Both the position numbers and the translations under genes were made by a program. From positions 62,001-126,000 of the forward strand of contig NZ_QNRI01000006.1 in NCBI RefSeq assembly GCF_003315295.1: a stretch of 64,000 nt of DNA, given 5' to 3'. The notes below the pieces were generated by a model. That model saw only the letters and a list, made by a program, of their open reading frames with translations, was not told the DNA's origin and did no database searches. Below are positions 56,780 through 64,000 of the stretch, one piece after another (the first letter of the stretch is position 1; every line of letters begins with the position of its first letter). Origin of the DNA: Paraliobacillus ryukyuensis (GTDB lineage: Bacteria > Bacillota > Bacilli > Bacillales > Amphibacillaceae).

Positions 56780-57640
56780 ATGGAAATTCCTTTTACTAAA
56801 ATGCATGGATTAGGTAATAGTTATATATATGTTGATTTGTTCAAATATCCATTAACAGAAGAGCAGCTAGTTCCGTTAGCGATAGAAGTAGCAGACGTGA
56901 ATACAGGAATTGGATCAGATGGTCTTATTCTAATTCAACCGAGTGAAGTTGCGGAAGTTGGTATGCGTATATTTAATAAGGATGGTTCAGAAGGGAAGAC
57001 ATGTGGCAATGGCCTTCGTTGTGTCGCTAAGTATGCGTATGAAAATGGTTTAGTAACCACATCTACGTTTTCGATTGAGACAAAAGCAGGGAATGTAACA
57101 GCTGAGGTGCATGGTACTAAAGTGCATGTTGAAGAAGTAACAGTAGATATGGGAGCACCTCGATTAAATCGCAAAATGATTCCAATGGAAGGTGAAGATA
57201 ACGAAACGGTCATTGCAGAATCGTTTCAAGTTAGTCTTCATCCTTTACAAGTAACTGCTGTGTCAATGGGAAATCCACATGCAATATTTTTTGTTGAAGC
57301 TATTGAAAAAGCCCCATTGTATGAACTAGGACCAGTTATTACAGCAGATCAACGCTTCCCTGAAGGCGTAAATGTGGAATTTGTTGAAATTATTAGTGCA
57401 ACAGAAATGCACTTTCGTGTCTGGGAAAGAGGATCAGGTGTCACACAAGCTTGTGGTACTGGAGCATGTGCAGCGGTTGTTGCAGCAATTTTAAATGATT
57501 ATGCTTCAAAAAACGAAGAAATAACCGTTCATTTAAGTGGTGGCGATTTATTTATCAATTGGGCAGAAGATGGGCATGTATGGATGAGAGGAAAAGCAGA
57601 ACGTACTTTGGACGGGGTCTTTTTTACGAATCGTATCTAA
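56780..57640 (+). CDS. dapF: Diaminopimelate epimerase
   Basis: The 286-aa cofactor-free racemase turns LL-DAP into meso-DAP for peptidoglycan and lysine. The two catalytic cysteines lie in [18 protein letters not shown] and [17 protein letters not shown]-terminal [15 protein letters not shown] and [13 protein letters not shown] are family signatures. Start ATG 56780 behind CGGAGG. It supplies meso-DAP, which complements the DAP-cleaving wall enzymes elsewhere in the window. Monocistronic or with the following HesB gene (98-nt gap, no terminator). Confidence 0.95.
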   Translation: MEIPFTKMHGLGNSYIYVDLFKYPLTEEQLVPLAIEVADVNTGIGSDGLILIQPSEVAEVGMRIFNKDGSEGKTCGNGLRCVAKYAYENGLVTTSTFSIETKAGNVTAEVHGTKVHVEEVTVDMGAPRLNRKMIPMEGEDNETVIAESFQVSLHPLQVTAVSMGNPHAIFFVEAIEKAPLYELGPVITADQRFPEGVNVEFVEIISATEMHFRVWERGSGVTQACGTGACAAVVAAILNDYASKNEEITVHLSGGDLFINWAEDGHVWMRGKAERTLDGVFFTNRI

Positions 57641-57738
57641 CAGTCGTCCTGTTAGTGATTTTCGAGCGACAAAGTTGAAGCAAATAAGCAATACTTGTAT
57701 ACTAAAAAATAGCACTTACAAGTGAAGGAGGAAGTAGA

Positions 57739-58098
57739 ATGGTATTAAACATTACTGATAATGCACGTTCTCAAATACAAGAGATGATGAAAGATGAAGA
57801 CCAAGAAACAGTACGTTTACGTTTTGGTGTCAAAGGTGGCGGTTGTAGTGGTTTATCGTATTCGTTAGGTTTTGACTATGATGTAAACGAAGAATTAGAT
57901 ACAAAAGAAGAAGTTAATGGTATTCCGGTTACTATTTTTACACAAGATATTGCAGTTATTGAAGGAACAACAATTGACTTCAAACAGAATATGATGGGTG
58001 GTGGATTTACCATCGATAATCCAAATGCCATCGTATCTTGCGGGTGTGGCTCATCGTTTAAAACAGCGACGAATGCTGGTACACCAGGTGATTGTTAA
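57739..58098 (+). CDS. yutM: HesB/IscA-type Fe-S carrier (YutM)
   Basis: The 119-aa A-type iron-sulfur carrier has the three cluster cysteines: GVKGGGCSGLSYSLGF and the C-terminal SCGCGSSF. TIDNPNAIVSC is typical. It passes clusters to apoproteins after SufBCD/SufU assembly. ATG 57739 follows GTGAAGGAGG. B. subtilis yutM occupies the same position next to dapF (yutL). Confidence 0.9.
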   Translation: MVLNITDNARSQIQEMMKDEDQETVRLRFGVKGGGCSGLSYSLGFDYDVNEELDTKEEVNGIPVTIFTQDIAVIEGTTIDFKQNMMGGGFTIDNPNAIVSCGCGSSFKTATNAGTPGDC

Positions 58099-58138
58099 GG
58101 AAAAGACTCTGCTAAAATCAACAGTTGATTTTACTTAT

Positions 58139-58176
58139 AAAAATGGAACTTCAATAAACGAAGAAGTTCCATTTTT
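58139..58176 (+). terminator. Terminator after yutM
   Basis: AAAAATGGAACTTC pairs with GAAGTTCCATTTTT around a short A-rich loop. Confidence 0.88.
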
Positions 58177-58328
58177 ATATTAATACTTATCAATCGTTGC
58201 ACCAATTGTAGACGTTCGAATGAACTCCATATTTTAAAATTTTACCAGTCTTGAGGTGTACCACTTATTATAGCCCTACTAACGGATAAAATAAGTTTAA
58301 ATAATGTTCATCCTTCGAGCACATCATA

Positions 58329-58372
58329 AAAACATCACCGAAAGAAATTTTTTCATCTTTCGGTGATGTTAC
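58329..58372 (-). terminator. Terminator of yumC
   Basis: On the minus strand CATCACCGAAAGA pairs with TCTTTCGGTGATG, followed by TTTTTATG. Confidence 0.85.
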
Positions 58373-58409
58373 TTGTTTATTCTTCAAAACAGTACGCCTT
58401 TAGCCAGAT

Positions 58410-59399
58410 TCATTCAAACATACTTGTCGAGTGTTTCGGTTGTACCCGAGCATTTGGTTCAATATATGTTTTTGCATTATTGACAGCTGTTGGACCTTCA
58501 CCAAATCCAGTTGCAATTAAATTAATTTTTCCTGGATATGTACAGATATCACCAGCTGCATAAATTCCTTCGACAGAGGTTTCCATTTTGGTATTGACTA
58601 CAATGCTATTTTTCTCGATATCCATGCCCCAGCCTTTAATTGGTCCTAAGGAAGAAACAAAACCATAATTTACTATGACATCATCGACATCAATCGTTAT
58701 GATGTTTTCTCCTTTAACTTCGCTTACTTTTACTTGTTCAATCTCATCTGTCCCTACAAAAGATTCCGGTACGTAAGGTGTAAGGATACGCACTTTTGAA
58801 TTTTTTAAATTTTCTACACTGTGTTCATGGGCGCGGAATTTATCTCGTCGGTGAATAAGTGTTACTTCTTTTGCGATTGGCTCTAACATTAGTGCCCAAT
58901 CAACGGCTGAGTCTCCACCCCCAAACAACACGACACGTTTATCCTTGAACTGCATCATATTATCGACAAAATAATGCAAGTTACGTGTTTCATATGCTTC
59001 CGCTTCTTTTAAAGCTAGTTTCCGTGGTTGAAATGCACCATTACCAGCTGTAATAATGATCGTTTTCGTATAATGGATATCTTGATTGGTTGTTAAACGA
59101 AATATCCCATCTTCAAGGCGTTCGACCTCTTGCACTTCTTCTTCTAAAGCAATAGAAGGATCAAACATATCTAATTGTTCCTTCAAATTATGGACAAGGT
59201 CTTGTGCACGAACTTTTGGAAATCCGGCTACATCATATATATATTTCTCTGGATATAAGGCACTTAATTGACCACCAATATGGGGTAGGCTTTCAATTAT
59301 TTTTACACTAGATTGTCTCAAGCCCCCATAATAGGCGGTGAATAATCCAGTCGGACCAGCACCAATGATCGTTATATCATATATTTTTTGTTCCATCAT
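58410..59399 (-). CDS. yumC: Ferredoxin/flavodoxin-NADP+ reductase YumC
   Basis: The 329-aa thioredoxin-reductase-like FAD enzyme lacks the CxxC of thioredoxin reductase. FAD motif [24 protein letters not shown] motif [15 protein letters not shown] and the C-terminal [14 protein letters not shown], which holds FAD. The family oxidises NADPH and passes electrons to ferredoxin or flavodoxin; B. subtilis YumC does so. The Fur-linked flavodoxin at 48158 is a plausible partner. Start ATG 59399 follows AGGAGG. Confidence 0.94.
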   Translation of the reverse strand: MMEQKIYDITIIGAGPTGLFTAYYGGLRQSSVKIIESLPHIGGQLSALYPEKYIYDVAGFPKVRAQDLVHNLKEQLDMFDPSIALEEEVQEVERLEDGIFRLTTNQDIHYTKTIIITAGNGAFQPRKLALKEAEAYETRNLHYFVDNMMQFKDKRVVLFGGGDSAVDWALMLEPIAKEVTLIHRRDKFRAHEHSVENLKNSKVRILTPYVPESFVGTDEIEQVKVSEVKGENIITIDVDDVIVNYGFVSSLGPIKGWGMDIEKNSIVVNTKMETSVEGIYAAGDICTYPGKINLIATGFGEGPTAVNNAKTYIEPNARVQPKHSTSMFE

Positions 59400-59608
59400 T
59401 GTTATTTCCTCCTAAATTGACCTAAACATAAGTAGACAGTGAATATTTTAACACACTTTTTTGTTTATGTAGTACTATTACGCGCCGTCTAAAGATTGCT
59501 TGAAAATTAATCAGAAAGCTTCTAAGATTAAAAGAGGTAATAAATTAGTAGAAGCTATTTCATTTTGTGGTAGACGCCTAAATGGTAGCAAAGAACGGAA
59601 GTGGTCGT

Positions 59609-60817
59609 ATGGCAAAACCTACAATCGTCATTCTTGGAGCTGGTTATGCTGGTTTAACAGCAGCATTAACATTGCAAAAGAACTTAACGGAAGATGATGC
59701 TAAAATTATACTGGTTAATAAGCATTCCTATCATTATCAAACCACATGGTTACACGAAAATGCTGCGGGGTCATTACATGATAATCACACCAAGATTTCA
59801 ATAGATAAACTCGTTGATCAAGAAAAAATTGAATGTTTGGTCGATACAGTAACAGAAATACGAAGTGAAAAACAACACGTTTGTTTAGCGGAACATGGTT
59901 GCATAACGTATGATTATTTAGTTGTCGCTTTAGGATTTGAAATGAATACATTTAATATACCTGGTGTAACAGAGTATGCTTATACAATTGGAAGCATAGA
60001 TAAATCAAGTCATCTAAGACAACAGATGGACATCAAATTAGCTGCTTATTCTAAACAGAAATCAGATCACCCATTTACTATTGTTGTTGGCGGTGGTGGT
60101 TTTACAGGGGTAGAGTATCTTGGGGAACTAACGGATCAGCTAAGCGATTGGTGTAAAAAATATCAGTTAACGAAACAAGATTTTAAACTAATAACAATCG
60201 AGCGTGAGCACTCTGTTATGCCCGGTTTTAACTTGGAGTTAGGTGAGTATGCCATGCAAGCATTAGAAAACAAAGGGATAACGTTTTATTTAGGTACCTC
60301 AGTCAAACGAGTGCGAGCAGATCATGTTATTGTCGAAAAAAATAGTTGGACCCAAGAAATTCCGATGTCTATGTTTATTTGGACAGCAGGTGTTCGAGCA
60401 AATCGATTGATTGAGCAATCCGATCTGCCAAACAAAAATGGGAGTGTGGAAGTGACAGCAGATATGCGTGTACCACATAGTAAAAATGTCTTTGTGATTG
60501 GAGATAGTGCTACTATTTACCATCCAGAACATGGGGAAGCTGTTCCTCCTACTGCACAAATGGCGATGCAACAAGGCAAGATATGTGCAAAAAATATTGT
60601 GGCGATGATTAAAGGAGACAAGAAGGAAATTAAGCCTTTTAATTATAAAGAACAAGGAATTATCGCATCGTTAGGGAAAAAAGACGCGATTGGAATCCTG
60701 TTTAATAATAAGAAAATATTTGGTAGAGAAGCAGTTATGTTGAAGCGATTGATTGAGAATCGAGTGTTGTATCAGCTTGGTGGTCTATCTTTGTTACGTA
60801 AGAAAAAGAAGTTTTAG
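59609..60817 (+). CDS. yutJ: Type II NADH dehydrogenase-like protein YutJ
   Basis: The 402-aa FAD protein has TIVILGAGYAGLTAALTL at the N-terminus, a second nucleotide loop FTIVVGGGGFTGVEYLGEL, and SKNVFVIGDSATIYHP. It fits type II NADH:quinone oxidoreductases or close relatives, acting at the inner face of the membrane. ATG 59609 with GGAAGTGG upstream is preferred over ATG 59582, which has none. Divergent from yumC. Confidence 0.88.
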   Translation: MAKPTIVILGAGYAGLTAALTLQKNLTEDDAKIILVNKHSYHYQTTWLHENAAGSLHDNHTKISIDKLVDQEKIECLVDTVTEIRSEKQHVCLAEHGCITYDYLVVALGFEMNTFNIPGVTEYAYTIGSIDKSSHLRQQMDIKLAAYSKQKSDHPFTIVVGGGGFTGVEYLGELTDQLSDWCKKYQLTKQDFKLITIEREHSVMPGFNLELGEYAMQALENKGITFYLGTSVKRVRADHVIVEKNSWTQEIPMSMFIWTAGVRANRLIEQSDLPNKNGSVEVTADMRVPHSKNVFVIGDSATIYHPEHGEAVPPTAQMAMQQGKICAKNIVAMIKGDKKEIKPFNYKEQGIIASLGKKDAIGILFNNKKIFGREAVMLKRLIENRVLYQLGGLSLLRKKKKF

Positions 60818-60915
60818 TCAAGCAAATTAACACTTTTGATCATGGTTTCTGACAAAAATGTATAAAACAATGCTTTGTTGGAGAAGCTTACACCCAGAAA
60901 GAGGTGTAAGTAAAA

Positions 60916-61602
60916 ATGGTATGGTTGAAACGTTTATTTATGTCTATTCTCTTCCTAACTGCTTGTTACACAACGGTTGTGGTGGTGACGAATCTTACCC
61001 CGGTGGAAATCGTTACTGCTGGTCTTCATAACCAACCGGCGATGGAACAAGCACATATAGTAAAAGAGCAGCCAAGTAAACAATTTCATTACTCCAAGAA
61101 ACAACTACATGTCGAAAAAGCAACAACAAGTTATCATACTTCTAGTGAGCAAACAAATGCTCCTAAAACGTTAGGAGATACGATCAATGTAGAGCGTTAT
61201 CCAAGTCATCAAGTGACCGCAACTGGTTATACTGCTGGAGTTGAATCAACTGGAAAAACACCAAATCATCCAGAATACGGCATTACATTCTCAGGAGTAC
61301 AAGTAACAAGAGATTTATATTCTACTATAGCAGCAGATTTATCTGTTTTTCCAATTGGCACAATTTTGTATATTCCCGAATACGGTTACGGTGTAGTTGC
61401 TGATAAAGGTGAAGCAATTAATGGGAATGAACTCGATTTATATTATCCAACTGTTGCTGATGTATATGAAAAATGGGGCAAGAAAGATACTACTGTTTAT
61501 GAAATTGAAAAAGGCGATGGCACCTTAACGGATGAAACTTTAAAAAAACTTAATGAAACACAAGCGCTACAGGTGTTTCGTGAACAAATAAAAGCAAGCT
61601 AA
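60916..61602 (+). CDS. yuiC: 3D-domain cell-wall protein YuiC
   Basis: The 228-aa exported protein has an N-terminal signal/anchor segment ([18 protein letters not shown]), a ~60-residue linker and a C-terminal 3D (MltA-like) domain. The three Asp-bearing blocks are visible in [34 protein letters not shown] opens the domain. B. subtilis YuiC is a stationary-phase muralytic transglycosylase. Start ATG 60916 behind AGAGGTG. A terminator overlaps the stop. Confidence 0.87.
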   Translation: MVWLKRLFMSILFLTACYTTVVVVTNLTPVEIVTAGLHNQPAMEQAHIVKEQPSKQFHYSKKQLHVEKATTSYHTSSEQTNAPKTLGDTINVERYPSHQVTATGYTAGVESTGKTPNHPEYGITFSGVQVTRDLYSTIAADLSVFPIGTILYIPEYGYGVVADKGEAINGNELDLYYPTVADVYEKWGKKDTTVYEIEKGDGTLTDETLKKLNETQALQVFREQIKAS

Positions 61603-61626
61603 CAGCGAATGGTTAGCTTGCTTTTA
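61591..61626 (+). terminator. Terminator overlapping the yuiC stop
   Basis: AAGCAAGCTAAC pairs perfectly with GTTAGCTTGCTT around an 8-nt loop, followed by TTATT. Confidence 0.85.
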
Positions 61627-61706
61627 TTACGGTTAAAAAAGATAAACATAGTATTACTATGTATAATTGCAAAGTGGTGCTTTTCTAACTATCGCTATAG
61701 GTTAGC

Positions 61707-62180
61707 TTAAAATAAGGGATAAAGAACAAACGCCAGAATAATTCCGGTTAATCCACCAAAGAATACTTCAATTGGCTGGTGCCCTAACAATTCTTTTAAT
61801 TCTTCTTGTTTTTGATATTCTTCTTTCTTTGCCCATACTTTAGCTTCTTCAATAAAATAGTTAAAGTCTTTGACAAGCATGTTTAAGATAATTGCTTGTT
61901 CCCCAGCTTGTCTTCTTATACCAGTGGCATCAAACATAATAATAATACTAAAGACACAAGCAACTGCAAAGAGTCCTGAATCAACACCGTGTTCCATACC
62001 AATTCCAGTAGTTACGGCTGCAACGGCAGCAGAGTGACTACTAGGCATTCCTCCTGTACTAAAAGCAAGTCCTGGTTTGAATTCTTTTGTTGCAATTAAA
62101 TGAATTGGTATTTTCACCACTTGTGCGAAAACAATCGAAATAAGTGCTACCCATAATGGGAAATTTTCCAACAATGCCAA
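61707..62180 (-). CDS. yuiD: Divergent PAP2-family membrane protein YuiD
   Basis: The 157-aa DUF212 protein has ~4 membrane helices. STGGMPSSHSAAVAAVTTGIG carries the SxxxHS phosphatase-like block, and DATGIRRQAGEQAIILN the Arg/Gln block. It resembles B. subtilis YuiD, next to yuiC. Function is unknown; a lipid-phosphate phosphatase is the family guess. It abuts bioY upstream by ~120 nt. Confidence 0.88.
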   Translation of the reverse strand: MALLENFPLWVALISIVFAQVVKIPIHLIATKEFKPGLAFSTGGMPSSHSAAVAAVTTGIGMEHGVDSGLFAVACVFSIIIMFDATGIRRQAGEQAIILNMLVKDFNYFIEEAKVWAKKEEYQKQEELKELLGHQPIEVFFGGLTGIILAFVLYPLF

Positions 62181-62303
62181 GCTAGGTTCATCCTTTCCTA
62201 CAAATCAAGCATTTGTCTTTTAACATTTTATATTATAATTTTATTATAGCATAGCTCGATATGGAAAAGAAAAGGCTGTGGCTGTCCGATTGTAAATTAA
62301 AAG

Positions 62304-62915
62304 TTAATTTTTTGACTGCATTCGCCTTTGCAGCAGTATAGCTTGGGGTAAACGTTTTAACATTTTTACAATTACAAAGGCGGCAACAACCGATAAAGCG
62401 ATGTCTTTAAGGAAAAATGGAAGCATGCTAGTCCAAGCAATCGAATAATCAATCGATAGTCCAAGCCAAGTATTCATGGCAATATACATATAATTTATAC
62501 CTACAAAATAATTCACTAATACGCCAATGATAGCGACAAATAAAGTATAGCCCAATGTCAGCTGTGTTTGCTTTTCGATCAGCCAACCTGTAACAAAAGC
62601 TACACAAATAAATCCAAAGATAAATCCCCCTGTATAATCAAACAAGGTGAAAAGGCCTGCATGCATTTTTGCAAAGACAGGTACCCCAGCCACACCAATC
62701 AAGGTGTAAGCTGTTAAAGATAAGAGAGCTAATCTTCTTCCTAGAAAAAGTCCAGCGCAAATAGCAAAAAAGGTTTGTAAAGATAGCGGTACTGTAACTC
62801 CAGCAATCGGAATCGCTAAAAAAGGAAACCAAACTGTGATATTAGCGCCAATAGTCATTAAACAGACAAAAATTGCCCCATAAGTGAGGTCGCGTGTGGT
62901 AATATTCTTCATCAT
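62304..62915 (-). CDS. bioY: Biotin transporter S-component BioY
   Basis: The 203-aa ECF S-component has about six helices. TIGANITVWFPFLAIPIAGV and VPLSLQTFFAICAGLFLGRR (with Gln/Arg near helix 2) plus YTGGFIFGFICVAFVTGWLI are BioY signatures. It binds biotin in the membrane, probably with the shared ECF energising module encoded elsewhere. The start is ATG 62915 or ATG 62912 behind seven Gs. A BirA operator lies 39-70 bp upstream. Confidence 0.92.
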   Translation of the reverse strand: MMKNITTRDLTYGAIFVCLMTIGANITVWFPFLAIPIAGVTVPLSLQTFFAICAGLFLGRRLALLSLTAYTLIGVAGVPVFAKMHAGLFTLFDYTGGFIFGFICVAFVTGWLIEKQTQLTLGYTLFVAIIGVLVNYFVGINYMYIAMNTWLGLSIDYSIAWTSMLPFFLKDIALSVVAAFVIVKMLKRLPQAILLQRRMQSKN

Positions 62916-62953
62916 TATCCCCCCCAAAAAGAATAGTAGGAGAAAATCAAGAG

Positions 62954-62985
62954 ATTGTCAACTTAATTTAATTTAGGTTAACAAT
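62954..62985 (-). promoter_or_regulatory. BirA operator before bioY
   Basis: ATTGTCAAC and GTTAACAAT, inverted and spaced 14 bp apart, match the TTGTTAAC-N14/16-GTTAACAA site of BirA, the biotin-sensing repressor. Confidence 0.88.
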
Positions 62986-63020
62986 CGAGGCGGAGAAAAT
63001 GTAAGAGATGATAAGAAAGA

Positions 63021-63187
63021 AGGTGGGACAAAAGTGAATGAAGATCCCTGATAAACGAACGATGGATAACCTATTTTATCCATCGTTCGTTTTAGTTAGA
63101 AAACATAACTAAGTAACTGGAAATATACGAGACTCATCAATCATTCGTATACTGTAGTTAAAAATTACTTTTGTCCCAGCCTTTTTT
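63021..63187. repeat. Dispersed MITE-like repeat, internally deleted copy
   Basis: The left 103 nt (GGGACAAAAGTGAATGAAGA onward, incl. the 17-bp hairpin) are identical to 9888-9992, and the right ~50 nt (TCAATCATTCGTATACTGTA onward) match 10186-10230. The ~190-nt interior is absent. The right end, TTTTGTCCCAGCC, is a closer inverse of the left end than in the long copy. It lies between bioY and deoD. Confidence 0.85.
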
Positions 63188-63195
63188 AAATACTT

Positions 63196-63903
63196 TTATT
63201 TAATCGCTGCGTCTAAAGCTACAACCATCATATCATTAAATGTTGTCTGTCTTTCTTCTGCACTTGTTTCTTCACCAGTAAGCATATGGTCAGATACGGT
63301 AAGTACGGAAAGCGCTTGACGATCAAATTTAGCTGCTAATGTGTACAATGCTGTAGTTTCCATTTCAACCGCTAGCACATTATACTTTGCTAAAAGCTCT
63401 AATAATTCCTTTCCATTGTCACGATAGAAGTTATCACTAGTGAATACATTACCAACTCGTAAGTTTAAACCATGCTTTGTTCCCACGTCATATGCGTTTT
63501 TCAGTAGTTCAAAGTTAGCGGTTGGTGCATAATCAATACCACCAAACACCATCCGATTCATTTGAGAATCAGTTGTAGAAGTCGATGCTAAGATGACATC
63601 ACGAACGTTGACATCCTTTTGGATTGCTCCACAAGTTCCAACTCGGATTAATTTTTTTACATCGTAACTTTGAATTAACTCATTTACGTAGATTGAAATA
63701 GATGGAACACCCATCCCTGTCCCTTGAACAGAAACTCTTTCCCCTTTATATGTACCAGTATAACCATACATCCCACGTACTTCATTATAACAAGTAACAT
63801 CTTCTAAAAAAGTTTCGGCAATATATTTAGCGCGTAGTGGATCTCCTGGTAGTAGAATTTTATCTGCAATATCTCCTTGTTTTGCACCAATGTGTACACT
63901 CAT
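63196..63903 (-). CDS. deoD: Purine nucleoside phosphorylase DeoD
   Basis: The 235-aa enzyme splits purine nucleosides with phosphate in salvage. [40 protein letters not shown] and the [16 protein letters not shown] loop are typical of the trimeric-hexameric high-molecular-mass class. ATG 63903 follows ATGGAGG (10 nt); an earlier frame lacks a site. The dispersed repeat lies right after its stop, and its hairpin may act as terminator. Confidence 0.95.
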   Translation of the reverse strand: MSVHIGAKQGDIADKILLPGDPLRAKYIAETFLEDVTCYNEVRGMYGYTGTYKGERVSVQGTGMGVPSISIYVNELIQSYDVKKLIRVGTCGAIQKDVNVRDVILASTSTTDSQMNRMVFGGIDYAPTANFELLKNAYDVGTKHGLNLRVGNVFTSDNFYRDNGKELLELLAKYNVLAVEMETTALYTLAAKFDRQALSVLTVSDHMLTGEETSAEERQTTFNDMMVVALDAAIK

Positions 63904-64000
63904 TAATTTAAATCCTCCATTCATTTCAAACTAATTTTAAAGTACCACATTCGTTTTTATAATACAAATTCCTATCTTTTTCGAAAGGTTGTCAGCAGTA

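Overview
The window is 64 kb of low-GC, densely packed chromosome from a spore-forming member of the Bacillaceae. The spore genes (CotF-type coat proteins, YunB, YutH, LytH), strong GGAGG ribosome binding sites, Bacillus-type SAM and lysine riboswitches, and Fur, BirA and sigma-A/sigma-D type sites all fit this. Much of the right half keeps the gene content of the Bacillus subtilis yus/yur/yun/yut/yum/yui region. The NhaC-type and NSS-type carriers and the dispersed GGGACAAAAGT repeats suggest a halotolerant relative such as Gracilibacillus, Virgibacillus or Oceanobacillus. The genus is inference. No rRNA, tRNA, CRISPR array, prophage or insertion sequence was seen.

Left part (1-24 kb). A truncated coat gene is followed by an ABC-F ATPase behind a leader peptide and intrinsic terminator, aroD, a CwlO-type cell-wall hydrolase and bacilliredoxin BrxA. 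A Fur-box-controlled yclNOPQ siderophore importer comes next, ending at a 347-bp dispersed repeat. Then come a small chemotaxis group (CheX, CheW, CheY, MCP; no CheA), an acyl-CoA dehydrogenase, an M14 peptidase, a glycosyltransferase, a SulP anion transporter behind a structured leader, a universal stress protein, GtrA and a bacterial eRF1-like (VLRF1) protein. The leftward znuC-znuB-zur-crcB-crcB operon joins zinc uptake to fluoride export. Two small coat genes follow.

Middle part (24-46 kb). yusI-gcvH-yusF-yusE leads into a 52-bp tandem repeat array and a TlpA-like thioredoxin. The SAM-riboswitch metNPQ operon, the complete sufCDSUB iron-sulfur operon, yunD, an HD-GYP phosphodiesterase and yunB follow. 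A lysine riboswitch precedes an NhaC-superfamily carrier, so that carrier is probably the lysine transporter LysW. An NSS transporter with its 34-aa MetS-like subunit, lytH and yutD come next.

Right part (45-64 kb). A membrane protein gene is split by an in-frame stop. A cupin gene diverges from a Fur-box-controlled methyltransferase-flavodoxin pair. Then yutG, yutH, hom-thrC-thrB, a dCache chemoreceptor with a sigma-D-like promoter, yutI, dapF, a HesB-type carrier, yumC, yutJ, yuiC, yuiD, BirA-controlled bioY, a second internally deleted copy of the dispersed repeat, and deoD.

Iron recurs as a theme: siderophore import, Suf assembly, two accessory Fe-S proteins, YumC reductase and a Fur-linked flavodoxin. 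Amino-acid supply is a second theme (met, lys, thr, dapF). The least explained elements are the ABC-F and SulP leaders, the 52-bp array, the dispersed repeat pair and the Fur-linked methyltransferase.
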